Part shown: in pieces, positions 53,364 through 63,205 of the stretch
Layout of the letters: every line of letters starts with the position of its first letter
Position numbering within the stretch: the first letter of the stretch is position 1
Origin: Methanosarcina vacuolata Z-761
GTDB lineage: Archaea; Halobacteriota; Methanosarcinia; Methanosarcinales; Methanosarcinaceae
Reading direction: 5' to 3'
Assembly (NCBI RefSeq): GCF_000969905.1
Contig: NZ_CP009520.1
Span: 1,426,001 to 1,490,000 of the forward strand
DNA length: 64,000 nt
Program-made: the position numbers and the translations under genes
The notes under the pieces: generated by a model
Seen by the model: only the letters and a program-made list of their open reading frames with translations
What the model was told of the DNA's origin: nothing
Database searches by the model: none

Positions 53364-55661
53364 ATGAAGATAAATAAACATCAATTTATAGCCATACTCC
53401 TTGTAGCTATCTTAATAGCATTTATACCCCTTGCATCAGCAGCTCCTGCAGGAACATCTGAGTCCACAGTAGTAGCAGCCGCAAAAAGCTGGATTGGAGT
53501 TAAATCCGTACATGGCGGCAACAGCCGATCGGGCATTGATTGTTCTCACTTAGTGTATCAAGTATACAAGCAAGCCGGAGCCAAAGACATTGTATTTCAA
53601 ACTGTTCCTAATATGAAAAAAAATGCATATTATGTTACTACAGATTCTCCGACGCCTGGTGATGTAATTTTTTGGAAAAAAGACATTACTGAAAACAACA
53701 GGAATTACTGGCTTATCAGCCATGTAGGAATATACATAGGGAATGGGCAATTCATCGATACATCTTTTGATACAAAAACCGTTACCACAGAAAGTATTAG
53801 TGGCGTGTATCAAGAAGGATTGCCGTACTATGCTAGATGGGACCCCGGTGGAAGCGATGATACAGATAACGATGAAACTCCTGATGATAACGATGTAAAT
53901 CCGCCGGTTGCTGCATTTTCTATGTCCACTACATCGGGACAAGCTCCATTGAATGTAGTATTTACTGACAAAAGTACAGACGCAACTTCCTGGTCCTGGA
54001 GTTTTGGAGACGGAAGTACTTCAGCAGAGAAAAACCCAAATCATACATACTCTGAAGCTGGAGACTATAGTGTTGTCCTGACTGTAAACAATGAAAAGGG
54101 CTCAAGTTCAGATACTCAAAAAGTAGTTGTTCAGAGTGAACCAACTCCAGAAATAATTCTTCCTGTAGCGGACTTTGATGCAGATAACACAAGTGGCTCT
54201 GCTCCTCTTTCTGTTCAATTTACAGATTTATCGCAAAATGCAAATGGGTGGGACTGGAATTTTGGAGACGGAGATACCTCAACCGAGCAAAATCCAGCTT
54301 ATACCTATGGTTCAGCCGGAAACTATACTGTTGTCCTGACCGCAAATAATGAAAATGGTTCGAGCTCGAAATCTCTAAATATAACTGTTGAGGAAGAACC
54401 GGGTCAAGAAGAAATCCTTCCTGTAGCGGACTTTGATGCAGATACCACGAGCGGCTCTGCACCTCTCTCTGTTCAATTTACAGATCTGTCGCAAAATGCA
54501 AACGAATGGTACTGGAACTTTGGAGACGGAACTAATTCAACCGAGCAAAATCCAATGCACACTTATTCCTCTCCCGGAAACTATGATGTCAACCTGACAG
54601 TAGTTAATGAAAACAAAACGGCCTCAGAAATCAATACAATAAATGTACTGGAAGAAAGCAATTCCAGCGACAGTAACAGCGATAGTGATAGCAACAGTGA
54701 AAGCGATAGTGACAGTGATAGTGACAGTGACAGTAGCAGTGGTAGCAGTAGTGGAGGACACAGCCACAAGAGCGGAAGTAGCAGTGGTGGCGTTGGCGGG
54801 TCTCCTGAACCAGCGAAGAACGTCCAGGTAAAAGAGGTTTTACAGACTTTTATTGCCAGTGGAAGGGATGTGGATTTTAATTTTACAAATAATGCAACCT
54901 GTGTTGAATCGATAACATTCAGGTCAACAAAAACCGTTGGAAAGACCACGACAATAGTAGAGGAACTGAAAAATAAGTCAAGCCTGGTTTCCGAGCTTCC
55001 TGAAGGTATCGTCTACAAGTCATTCAATATATGGGTTGGAAACGGTGGTTATGGCACTTCAAAGAATATTGAGAGTCCATCTGTCAATTTTAAAGTTAAT
55101 ACCTCATGGGTAGACGAGAACAACATAAACAGGTCCTCGATTATACTTGATTGGTACGATGACGAGAAAAAAGAATGGACGGAACTGCCAGTAAGTCTAA
55201 CAGGTGAAGATGATCAGTTTTTGCATTTCACAGCAAACGTACCTGGCTACTCTTCCTTCGCAATAACAGGCACAAAAAATGAAGGCAACACAATAGCTGC
55301 AGAACCTGCTCAAGAAGCCACAAATAATACTGGCAGCAATGCAGGTATTAATGCAATTAGCAGTACAAGCAGTAATGCAAGCAGTAATGTTAGCAGCAAT
55401 GTAAGCATAAATGCAAGCATCAATGCAATTAGTAGTACAATCAGCAATGCAATTAGTAGTACAATCAGCAATGCAATTAATAGTACAATCAGTAATGCAA
55501 TTAATAGTACAATCAGTCATGTAATTAGCAGTACAGGCAGCAATGCAAGTACTATTGAAAATAAGGTAGCTGAAGTAAGTAAAAGCATTCCTGGGTTTAG
55601 TATGATCAGTGGCATTGTATGTCTATTATGTGTTTTCCTGTATAGAAACAAGGGAAAATAA
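53364..55661 (+). CDS. Secreted NlpC/P60 - triple PKD - PGF-anchored surface protein
   Basis: A 765-residue cell-surface protein. Signal peptide at 1-26 (ILLVAILIAFIPLASA). The NlpC/P60 papain-like domain spans about 33-155 with C60 in SGIDCSHLVYQ and H120 in LISHVGIYIGNGQF, so it is probably catalytic. Three PKD domains follow at about 180-260, 268-345 and 352-430 (WSWSFGDGSTSAEKNPNHTY type). An (SD)n linker leads to a PGF-pre-PGF domain (about 485-650). A Ser/Asn/Ile repeat stalk (655-735, an 8-residue ISNAISST unit) and the IPGFSMISGIVCLLCVFLYR anchor end the protein. NlpC/P60 enzymes usually cut peptidoglycan peptides, so in an archaeon the target is either foreign walls or an unknown surface amide. 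Confidence 0.92.
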   Translation: MKINKHQFIAILLVAILIAFIPLASAAPAGTSESTVVAAAKSWIGVKSVHGGNSRSGIDCSHLVYQVYKQAGAKDIVFQTVPNMKKNAYYVTTDSPTPGDVIFWKKDITENNRNYWLISHVGIYIGNGQFIDTSFDTKTVTTESISGVYQEGLPYYARWDPGGSDDTDNDETPDDNDVNPPVAAFSMSTTSGQAPLNVVFTDKSTDATSWSWSFGDGSTSAEKNPNHTYSEAGDYSVVLTVNNEKGSSSDTQKVVVQSEPTPEIILPVADFDADNTSGSAPLSVQFTDLSQNANGWDWNFGDGDTSTEQNPAYTYGSAGNYTVVLTANNENGSSSKSLNITVEEEPGQEEILPVADFDADTTSGSAPLSVQFTDLSQNANEWYWNFGDGTNSTEQNPMHTYSSPGNYDVNLTVVNENKTASEINTINVLEESNSSDSNSDSDSNSESDSDSDSDSDSSSGSSSGGHSHKSGSSSGGVGGSPEPAKNVQVKEVLQTFIASGRDVDFNFTNNATCVESITFRSTKTVGKTTTIVEELKNKSSLVSELPEGIVYKSFNIWVGNGGYGTSKNIESPSVNFKVNTSWVDENNINRSSIILDWYDDEKKEWTELPVSLTGEDDQFLHFTANVPGYSSFAITGTKNEGNTIAAEPAQEATNNTGSNAGINAISSTSSNASSNVSSNVSINASINAISSTISNAISSTISNAINSTISNAINSTISHVISSTGSNASTIENKVAEVSKSIPGFSMISGIVCLLCVFLYRNKGK

Positions 55662-55942
55662 AGCAGTGTGAACTGTAGTACGGCAAGAGGGTTATTGATC
55701 CAACCAGGCAAGTAAGTATATCTGCCTTTTATGGTCAAATTTGAAAAATTACCCTCCTGATTACTTTTTTAGATTACCATATTTTTTGAGTTTTATTTTC
55801 CGGAGTACTTATTGAGTATTATTTTTCAGGATACTATTTTTTCCGTATCATGTCCAGCTTTCTGAATATATTGCGTTGAATCAATGCATTTTTTGTAAGA
55901 AAAGACTGAAATATAATCTGGAAAGCTTTAGAGGTAAAGACT

Positions 55943-56338
55943 TTGCAACTCAAAATTGAGACGTCCAAACGTATTGAACTGGTTGATATCACTTCGCAAG
56001 TTCAGGAAGAAGTAATGAAATGCGAAATAACTGAAGGCATATGCCTTATCAGTACACGACATACTACCGCAGGCATCATAATAAACGAGAACGAAAGCGG
56101 GCTGAAAGAGGATATTCTGGATCTTTTAAATAAGCTTGTTCCTGCCGGCGCAGGTTACAGGCATGACCGTATAGATAACAATGCAGATTCCCATCTCAAA
56201 GCAGTACTGCTTGGAGCAAGCGAAGCCCTGCCTGTTTCGGCAGGAAAGCTTGAGCTTGGGACGTGGCAGAGAATCTTTTTTGCCGAAATGGATGGGCCGA
56301 GAAGCAGGACAGTTAATGTTACGCTTTTAAAGGCTTAA
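55943..56338 (+). CDS. YjbQ/UPF0047 family protein (secondary thiamine-phosphate synthase-like)
   Basis: A compact 131-residue protein of the YjbQ family. The conserved HTTAGIIINENESGLKEDIL, GYRHDRIDNNADSHLKAVLLG and GTWQRIFFAEMDGPRSRTV blocks with their metal/phosphate-binding His residues are intact. An E. coli member shows weak thiamine-phosphate synthase activity, but the natural role is not established. TTG 55943 is the start, with GAGGT 7 nt before it. No neighbours indicate a pathway. Confidence 0.9.
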   Translation: MQLKIETSKRIELVDITSQVQEEVMKCEITEGICLISTRHTTAGIIINENESGLKEDILDLLNKLVPAGAGYRHDRIDNNADSHLKAVLLGASEALPVSAGKLELGTWQRIFFAEMDGPRSRTVNVTLLKA

Positions 56339-56512
56339 CACAATGACGAATAAACTTAGAATCGGTAAAAAACTGAAAACGGATCAAAAATAAAGTGAGG
56401 ATTCAAAAATCAAGTAACTTCGTCAACTATTTTTCTTCACCTTTCTACAAGGAAGACCCCGAATCACATGAACTGCAATTAATAACAACGATTTTCCTGC
56501 TTTTCGTCTGCT

Positions 56513-57010
56513 TTATATTTTCTGCTCAGCGTATCGATCTTTAGCCTCCTGAAGTACAGTAATTGCTGTTTCGAGGCTTTTCCAACCTATAACTTTCACT
56601 TGTTTTTTATCTAAATTCTTATAAGTTTGGAAAAAGTGAGTGATTTCTTTAAATAAATGAGGCGGAACCTGGTCAACCGACTCAATATAATTCCACATTG
56701 GATCATTTTTTGGAACGCATAGGATTTTCTGATCTCTTCCTTTATAATCTTCCATGTCAAATAATGCTACAAGATATACATCGATTACACAGCCCGGAAA
56801 TGTGGGTTCCCAGGTTAAAACCATAGCATCTAAAGGGTCGCCATCAAGGGACAGAGTATCGGGAAAAAAACCATAATCCGAAGGATATACCATTGAAGAA
56901 GAAAGCATTCTGTCGAATTTAATCAGTCTCTTTTCTTTATCATATTCGAATTTGTTCCGGTTCCCTTTTGGAATTTCAACGATTACACTTTCGACCTGTC
57001 TTTCAGTCAT
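56513..57010 (-). CDS. ppa: Inorganic pyrophosphatase, class I
   Basis: Soluble Mg-dependent pyrophosphatase, 165 residues, which pulls biosynthetic reactions forward by hydrolysing PPi. Family motifs are visible in order: EIPKGNRNKFEYDKE, YPSDYGFFPDT, the signature DGDPLDAMVL with three catalytic Asp, then DYKGRDQKILCVP and the C-terminal HFFQTYKNLDKKQVKVIGW. The length is normal for archaeal enzymes. It is monocistronic, reading towards the YjbQ gene. Confidence 0.95.
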   Translation of the reverse strand: MTERQVESVIVEIPKGNRNKFEYDKEKRLIKFDRMLSSSMVYPSDYGFFPDTLSLDGDPLDAMVLTWEPTFPGCVIDVYLVALFDMEDYKGRDQKILCVPKNDPMWNYIESVDQVPPHLFKEITHFFQTYKNLDKKQVKVIGWKSLETAITVLQEAKDRYAEQKI

Positions 57011-57594
57011 ATCAACACTTCCAACTATTTATTGCTTCCAGATACTCCCCTAAAAAAACTTCCAATTGTGTTTATGAATTAATGTACCTGCTGGAAAATT
57101 GACAAAGCTATTTTGAATCCATTCACCTAAAAACATATCTCAAGGTAGCACTTATGAAACCACCTATACCTACCAGAATAGTATACACATTAAAACCTCA
57201 ATATTTGATGTAGAAGCCATCAACATAAATGGTTTAGACTATAAAGTACAGGCGGATCTCATCACCAATCGGTTACCTCTTTCCTTACATTAAATAAATA
57301 GTTTACTCAAGGGCTTCATCTAGCGAAGTATAATTATCATCTTTGATTTCTGTCTGTTTCATCCTTTGATTTCTGTCTGTTTCATCCTTTGCAATCAACC
57401 CATAAAATCCGGCATTTTACCGGTAATAGAGAAAGGCGATTGCCGGAATTAGCTTCTGTTCTGAGGGTTTGAATGTGGTTGAGAGTAAGTGTACCCCTTG
57501 ACATTGTTCTGAAACGCCATGCTTACAGGGTTAATTGCCTTTTTTAGCCGGGGTTCTGCGCCCTTTTGATGTAAATTAAAATAGATATATTATG
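57011..57594. other. Gap between ppa and a membrane-protein gene
   Basis: No gene. A 24-bp direct repeat (TTTGATTTCTGTCTGTTTCA twice at about 57342-57388) is the only structure seen before the inverted repeat at 57595. Confidence 0.5.
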
Positions 57595-57649
57595 GAGAAT
57601 TTCGATAAACCCTTCAAAGAATACCCATGAAGGGTTTATCGAAATTCTC
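57595..57649. terminator. 22-bp perfect inverted repeat, candidate terminator
   Basis: GAGAATTTCGATAAACCCTT plus CA (57595-57616) is mirrored exactly at 57628-57649, with an 11-nt loop. The right arm touches the TGA (57648-57650) of the membrane-protein gene. It is stronger than usual archaeal terminators and could also be a mobile-element footprint. Confidence 0.6.
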
Positions 57650-58277
57650 AGAAACCAATTACTTTATAGATTGTAATCAGGCTCAGAGATAGAGATATAA
57701 TAAAATTAATTGCTCCACTAAATGAAAATTTTCTAAAGCCCGTTCTGATACTCCTGAATAAAATGCCAGCAAACATGACTATAAGAGATATTATCAGTAA
57801 GGGTAGGTAGGAAGGTTGTTCGGATGGAGTTATCATTCCTGAGACTATTTTGACATCTGTTTGAAAATCAGCGTTACTTATTTTGATATGATATATTCCT
57901 GATGCTTTCGGCATAAATGAAAAGAAATCGATGGTTTGTTGTGTCGTAGCTTCTTTTTGTGTTCCAGTCCCATCAGATGGAGCAGGAGTAAAGCTTTTTT
58001 CCCAGAAAAGCTCTTTTTTTTGCGGATCAACTAAAGATATATTCAGCAATTCGGAATTTAAATCCCTTTCTTCTGTTTTGAATACAACAGTTATTTTTTC
58101 ATTTTCAGTTAATAATATATTGGCTTCAAGGTCTTTTGATGGCCCTATTGACTCGTTTAAAATATTATCGCCCGAGATATATTCTGCCACAAAAGGAAGG
58201 GTAATTAACAAAAAAAAATTTATTAAGGCAACTAGCCAAATAATCCTGATAATGTAAGTAAATATGTTATCTGACAT
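57648..58277 (-). CDS. Membrane protein with extracytoplasmic domain, unknown function
   Basis: A protein of about 209 residues that I do not recognise. One N-terminal membrane segment (IIWLVALINFFLLITLPFV) precedes an extracytoplasmic beta-rich domain of about 120 residues (KITVVFKTEERD, GIYHIKISNADF). Two C-terminal hydrophobic segments follow (YLPLLIISLIVMFAGILF and AINFIISLSLSLITIYKVIGF) around a basic RTGFRKFSF loop. The frame extends to ATG 58322; ATG 58277 is preferred because it starts near the first membrane helix and has a GGCGGGT tract before it. Confidence 0.7.
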   Translation of the reverse strand: MSDNIFTYIIRIIWLVALINFFLLITLPFVAEYISGDNILNESIGPSKDLEANILLTENEKITVVFKTEERDLNSELLNISLVDPQKKELFWEKSFTPAPSDGTGTQKEATTQQTIDFFSFMPKASGIYHIKISNADFQTDVKIVSGMITPSEQPSYLPLLIISLIVMFAGILFRSIRTGFRKFSFSGAINFIISLSLSLITIYKVIGF

Positions 58278-58774
58278 TTTACCCGCCTGTTTACCTTTAA
58301 TAAAGCTTAAAGATTCATACATAAATAATTCATTATGTCTGTTTCAGGTTGATTTTTTTGCAGACAATACAGCCATTACGAAAATCTGTCCACACAATCC
58401 TATTACCATAAATAATAGAATAGTATTGGTGGTGATCTGAGTTTCAGCATTAAAATAGTGTAATAGTATAAGATACTTTGTAACATTATAATACGATTTT
58501 ATAATTATTTTCAAAGGGTATTTTGGAGAGCCACAACTATTAGATCTTTACAGGCTGTCCGACAAAAATGGAATTGATAAACAATATAATTATCAACGGT
58601 TACCGGGGAAGTTTCCATCCACGCAGCAAGTTAGCGGGGTATTCGACTTAAATAAAACCTGTAGAAAAAACAAAGAGAATCATGAAACTAAGGTTTCTGG
58701 TTACTACCCCAGTCTCATGCGGACAAGACATATTCTCGTCTTAAATCCAGGTTAAAGGCCCGGAATGTACATGT
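58278..58774. other. Gap between the membrane-protein gene and the 12-bp repeat
   Basis: About 500 bp with no gene recognised. One copy of the second dispersed repeat lies at 58599-58652. Confidence 0.5.
58599..58652 (+). repeat. Second dispersed repeat family, copy 3
   Basis: CCGGGGAAGTTTCCATCC, then ACGCAGCAAGTTAGCGGGGT and ATTCGACTTAAATAAA; the best preserved plus-strand copy of the family. Confidence 0.6.
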
Positions 58775-58937
58775 CCATTTTTAATCCGTTTTTAATCTGT
58801 TTTTAATCTGTTTTTAATCTGTTTTTAATCTGTTTTTAATCTGTTTTTAATCTGCTTTTAATCTGTTTTTAATCTGCTTTTAATCTGTTTTTAATCCGTT
58901 TTTAATTCTTTTTTAATCCATTTTTAATCCGTTTTTA
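58775..58937. repeat. 12-bp tandem repeat, about 13 copies
   Basis: TTTTTAATCTGT with a few C/T changes is repeated right up to the kup stop codon on the minus strand. T5 runs every 12 bp on the plus strand would act as terminators for plus-strand transcription. Confidence 0.95.
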
Positions 58938-60746
58938 CATTTCGAACCTTGTCATAACTCCATGTAGTTCATCAGTAGGGAGCTTGTAAAACTGGACAAA
59001 TGATGGAGATATCTTTTTAATTATGGAAAAGACTCTCCAAATTATATTATTAGTAAAGATATCTTCTACTCCGTAGAAAATAGTTTTTTCACCAACGCCC
59101 TGATCTTTAAGAATCTGTTCAACATCAACAATCTCCATATATCCCGCTCGTATTTCCAAAATTTTTAACCCTTTTGCCGGTTCTTTTGTGAACGAGCTTT
59201 CTATTCCGAAAGGACTGTCAGACTTAATAATGGAGATAAAAATGTTATTTTCGTAAATGATGTTGTTTCTAAACATTACATGGGAAATATACTGGGGAAT
59301 TCTTTCGATGTCGCGTGTAAAGAAAAGGGCAGTACCCATGATTTTGTTTTGAGTAGCATATACCTGATTGTATTTTTCAAGAAAGTCCTTGGACTTCATG
59401 AGCTTCATCAACTTATACAGCTTCTTTTGTCCCGACGTATATATAAGTATGAGGGAGAGGATGAACATTGCTATGATGACTGACCAGTAGCCTCCGTGAG
59501 GGATTTTATAGCTATTTGAGAGAAGGAACACTATATCAATAAACGTTATAAATAGCGAAAGAAGAGCTTTGGTTCTGTTTTTTCTGTGATAAAATATCGA
59601 AGTCATCATTATGCCCGTAATAGACATAGTCCCTGTAACCGCCAGGCCGTATGCAGCTGCAAGTCTGCTCGATTCTCTGAATATAAGCATCATAAATAAT
59701 ACAGAAACGAGGAGTAACCAGTTTACGGTACTTATGTAAATTTGGGACTTCAACAAACCGGAGGTATAATCAATCTTTAACATTGGAATTATCCGGGTTG
59801 TTATTCCCTGATATACTATAGAGAACATTCCACTGATCATAGCCTGAGAAGCGATAATTGTAGCTACGACACTGAGGAGAAGGAATGGGATATAAAGTAT
59901 GTTTGCCTGCTGATTTATCATCTCATACAAAAAATTTGTCGAACCCGGGTTTCGGATAAGAAATGCACCCTGCCCGAGATAATTCAAAACCAGTGCTACA
60001 AATACGAATCTCCAGGCTTTTAAGATAGGTTCTCTTCCCAGGTGTCCCATATCGGCATATAATGCTTCACCTCCTGTAGCACACAGGATGACTTCGGATA
60101 GTACAAAAAATCCTATAATTCCATTGTCCATAAGGAACCTGATGGCATAATAAGGGTTGATGGCTTTAAGTACTTCCGGGGTGTAAAAAATAGAGGCAAT
60201 ACCTGAGAACCCAATGGCTGCAAACCATAAAATCATTACAGGCCCAAAAACCCATGTAATTTTTTCTATTCCTTTGCTCTGAACTGAAAAAAGTCCTATT
60301 GCAATTACAGCAGAAATAAGTATGATAGTGCCCTGACCTATATTTTCAAACTGAGGAATGATTCGCAAGCCTTCGACCGCGCTCAGAATACTTATTGCAG
60401 GGGTAATTACTCCATCTCCCATAAGGAAAGACGTTCCTATATAAGCTAACAATGTGACCAGAGCTACATTCCTACTTGACTTGAGCAGAGGGACGAGTAT
60501 TTCTTTTAAGACTATTGTACCTCCTTCCCCTTTTTTACCCAGACTCATTGCAAGCCAGGCATATTCCATAGTCACAAGTACTATAAGTGTCCAGATAATT
60601 AACGACAAAACTCCTATTATGTGAGTGTGCGTAGGTCTTGTTAGAAGGAAAATAACGGTTAAAGTATAAATTGGACTTGTCCCAATATCTCCAAAAACAA
60701 GCCCCATAGACTTTACTACTTCTTTGAACTCTGACTTGGAAAACAT
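58935..60746 (-). CDS. kup: Kup/HAK-type potassium uptake permease
   Basis: A 603-residue K+/H+ symporter of the KUP family. The diagnostic N-terminus LVFGDIGTSPIYTLTVIF is present, then about twelve hydrophobic segments (AWLAMSLGKKGEGGTIVLKE, SILSAVEGLRI, GGEALYADMGHLGREPI). A cytosolic C-terminal domain of about 150 residues ends HGVMTRFEM. The frame begins at 60779, but ATG 60746 with GGTGA before it is the likely start. A decayed copy of the gene's 3' end lies 290 bp upstream, indicating a former tandem pair. Confidence 0.93.
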   Translation of the reverse strand: MFSKSEFKEVVKSMGLVFGDIGTSPIYTLTVIFLLTRPTHTHIIGVLSLIIWTLIVLVTMEYAWLAMSLGKKGEGGTIVLKEILVPLLKSSRNVALVTLLAYIGTSFLMGDGVITPAISILSAVEGLRIIPQFENIGQGTIILISAVIAIGLFSVQSKGIEKITWVFGPVMILWFAAIGFSGIASIFYTPEVLKAINPYYAIRFLMDNGIIGFFVLSEVILCATGGEALYADMGHLGREPILKAWRFVFVALVLNYLGQGAFLIRNPGSTNFLYEMINQQANILYIPFLLLSVVATIIASQAMISGMFSIVYQGITTRIIPMLKIDYTSGLLKSQIYISTVNWLLLVSVLFMMLIFRESSRLAAAYGLAVTGTMSITGIMMTSIFYHRKNRTKALLSLFITFIDIVFLLSNSYKIPHGGYWSVIIAMFILSLILIYTSGQKKLYKLMKLMKSKDFLEKYNQVYATQNKIMGTALFFTRDIERIPQYISHVMFRNNIIYENNIFISIIKSDSPFGIESSFTKEPAKGLKILEIRAGYMEIVDVEQILKDQGVGEKTIFYGVEDIFTNNIIWRVFSIIKKISPSFVQFYKLPTDELHGVMTRFEM

Positions 60747-61033
60747 AATATTCACCTTTTTTGTTCCAGAAATTTGCACAAAGATACAATTTGAAATAAA
60801 AGTTCCATGCGTTAAGCCCTAAGACTATTAATCGTGATTTCTTCTATCCTGTAAGAAAAAGGAAACTGATTAATTTTAAAACTTTGACTTCCAAATATTA
60901 CTGTTTTCATATTGTTTTCATCTCTATATGTAGTCAATAAGCCTAACAGTAAATAGAGGTTCAATAAAAGATGGTTCTGAGTATTACTTTTTTATATATA
61001 AAGCTCATGACCCTCTCCATATAAATGAAGATT
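60747..61033. other. kup leader region
   Basis: About 290 bp, AT-rich; nothing recognised except the upstream kup remnant that begins at 61034. Confidence 0.4.
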
Positions 61034-61140
61034 TCACATCTCAGGCCTTGTTATAACTCAGGGAAGTTCTTCAGTATGGAGTCTATATAACTGAACAAAA
61101 GAAAGTGACAGTTTTTTTAATCCATCATGATCTAAGAAAA
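61034..61140 (-). pseudogene. Decayed 3' end of a second kup gene
   Basis: On the minus strand the sequence reads KKLSLSFVQLYRLHTEELP, stop, VITRPEM, stop. The intact Kup protein ends KKISPSFVQFYKLPTDEL-HGVMTRFEM. The two align over 27 residues, with an internal TGA in the remnant. Upstream the similarity fades (NGTNFFLDHDG versus the FYGVED region), so most of the gene is gone. Confidence 0.75.
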
Positions 61141-61280
61141 AATTTGTTCCATTATATCCCACCTGGATAATAAGTAAAAAGGGTCCGGCACGTAAGGAAG
61201 CATTAAAGGCAGAAGAGAGCAGAAAAGAACCAGCAAAGTACACTTTATTTTAAAGGCAAGGGGAAAAACGGCGGGAGAGA

Positions 61281-62738
61281 ATGAGCAGTGGATCAGTAAT
61301 CAGAAGCGAGGATGCCGACGAACAATCATGGGACAGGCGGGGAGAAAAAGAAGGAGTTCTTCAAAAAAGTACAGAAGGAGTGAATATTCTCCTCGGTGAC
61401 CCCAGAAAAGCCGTTGTCAAGCTCTCAATTCCCATAATAGTTGCCATGTCTGTACAGACCATATACAGCTTTACTGATACCTTCTGGGTTTCCGGGCTTG
61501 GAGCTGATGCTCTGGCTGCTGTTGGATTTGCTTTTCCATTTTATGTAATCCAGATGGCGCTTACTGGCGGGTTAGGGGTTGGAGGAGGAGCTGCAATTTC
61601 TCGACGCATAGGAGCCAGGGACAAAACAGGCGCAGATAATGTTGCAGTTCATGCTTTCGTGATAATGCTTATTCTCACAGTTGTTCTTACTGTTCTTGGA
61701 CTTGCGCTTATAAAGGATCTTTTCATGTACAGCGGAGCCGGAAAAACAACCGAGCTCGGAGTTCAGTATGCCAGGGTGATTTTTGCAGGCAGTTTTGTTT
61801 TTTTCTTTACAAATATTGCGAATTCTATCCTGAGGAGTGAAGGAGATTCAAAAAGAGCTATGAGATCCATGGTTCTTGGTTCAGTCCTTAATGTAGTGCT
61901 TGACCCTATTTTTATATACACTCTGGGTCTTGGGGTTGCAGGGGCAGCCTTAGCTACAGTTATTTCTTTTGCCAGTTCGGGACTGCTGATGCTCTACTGG
62001 TTTTTTATTAAAAAAGATACCTATGTTTCTTTCAGATTTCGTTCTTTTAAATTCGACAAATCAATCATCATGGATATTTTCCGAGTAGGAATTCCCTCGT
62101 CTATAGAACAGTTTGCTCTGGCACTGACCGCCCTTATAATGAACTTTGTTATAGCAACCGTTGGCAGTACGGATGGAGTGGCAGTTTACTCCACAGCCTG
62201 GAGAGTGACAAGTATTGCAGTTGCTCCCCTCATAGGAATTTCAATTGCTTTAGTCTCGATCAGTGGGGCTGCCTTTGGGGAGAAAAACTTTAAAAAAGCA
62301 CAGAATACCCTTATCTATGCAATTGAAGTTGGTTTTCTCGTAGAAACGATAATTGCCGTTCTAGTATATCTTTTTGCTTCAGATATTACTGCTGTCTTTA
62401 CACATACCGAAAATGCAGCCCGTATAGCTCCTGAACTGACAAGTCTCCTTAAAATTATGACTTTTTTCTATCCAGTCGTCACCTTTGGAATGCTCTCAGG
62501 TTCTCTTTTCCAGGGTGCAGGAAAAGGCACAAGCGCCCTTGCTGCTACCCTTCTGCGGAGCCTTGTTATGACTCTTTTCTTTTCCTTACTTTTTGCTTTC
62601 GGATTTGGCTGGGGCCTGCCTGGGGTATGGTGGGGATTGGTTGTGGGTACAGTGATTGGGTCAATGATTGCTTTTGTTTGGGTGTGGATGTATTTGAAAT
62701 GTATGATTAAAGAGGGGGCAATGGGAGGAAAGTGCTGA
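61281..62738 (+). CDS. MATE family multidrug/sodium antiporter
   Basis: A 485-residue membrane exporter of the MATE family. About twelve membrane segments follow a hydrophilic N-terminus of 45 residues. Internal pseudo-repeat elements are visible: PIIVAMSVQTIYSFTDTFWVSGLGADALAAVGFAFP in the first half and VGIPSSIEQFALALTALIMN in the second, with GVAGAALATVISF between. MATE proteins expel cationic compounds using Na+ or H+ gradients; the substrate is unknown. A GGGAGAG tract lies close before the ATG. Single gene. Confidence 0.93.
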   Translation: MSSGSVIRSEDADEQSWDRRGEKEGVLQKSTEGVNILLGDPRKAVVKLSIPIIVAMSVQTIYSFTDTFWVSGLGADALAAVGFAFPFYVIQMALTGGLGVGGGAAISRRIGARDKTGADNVAVHAFVIMLILTVVLTVLGLALIKDLFMYSGAGKTTELGVQYARVIFAGSFVFFFTNIANSILRSEGDSKRAMRSMVLGSVLNVVLDPIFIYTLGLGVAGAALATVISFASSGLLMLYWFFIKKDTYVSFRFRSFKFDKSIIMDIFRVGIPSSIEQFALALTALIMNFVIATVGSTDGVAVYSTAWRVTSIAVAPLIGISIALVSISGAAFGEKNFKKAQNTLIYAIEVGFLVETIIAVLVYLFASDITAVFTHTENAARIAPELTSLLKIMTFFYPVVTFGMLSGSLFQGAGKGTSALAATLLRSLVMTLFFSLLFAFGFGWGLPGVWWGLVVGTVIGSMIAFVWVWMYLKCMIKEGAMGGKC

Positions 62739-63205
62739 ATGGAAAATTATCGCATATTCCTGCGTGAAGTTATGCTCGTAAGCAAATATTCCCAAAATGC
62801 GACTTTTCTGTGTAAAGTTTCATGATGAAAAATGGAGGAGTAGCTCAATATATCTCTATATGTTGATATATCAACGAGTTTTTCTTTTCCCATGAAAGGT
62901 ATTTGTGGGGATCGATCTATATAAAGAATTTAACCCGTTTATGGTTCTTATAAATGGTCGTTTATGGGAACCTGCAGGAGATTTAACGCCGTGAAGTTTC
63001 TGAGGAAATACACAAATTTTGTTTGATCTTGTGTATTTTCAGGAGTTCTGCCGCAGATATTGTAAAAAACTTGACTAATTATTGAGAAATGAACAGGTTT
63101 TAGGCTAAAACTCGTGCATCTTTTGGATCGAAATTTTTTGGAATAAGACAACTTTACAAAATATAACAAATGATTTAAATAAAACCAGTTAATACTTAAT
63201 TACAT
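62739..63205. other. Gap before a small membrane-protein gene
   Basis: About 470 bp; no gene seen. GATTTAAATAAA at 63171-63182 is a TATA-like box about 25 bp before ATG 63206, as expected for a leaderless message. Confidence 0.45.
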
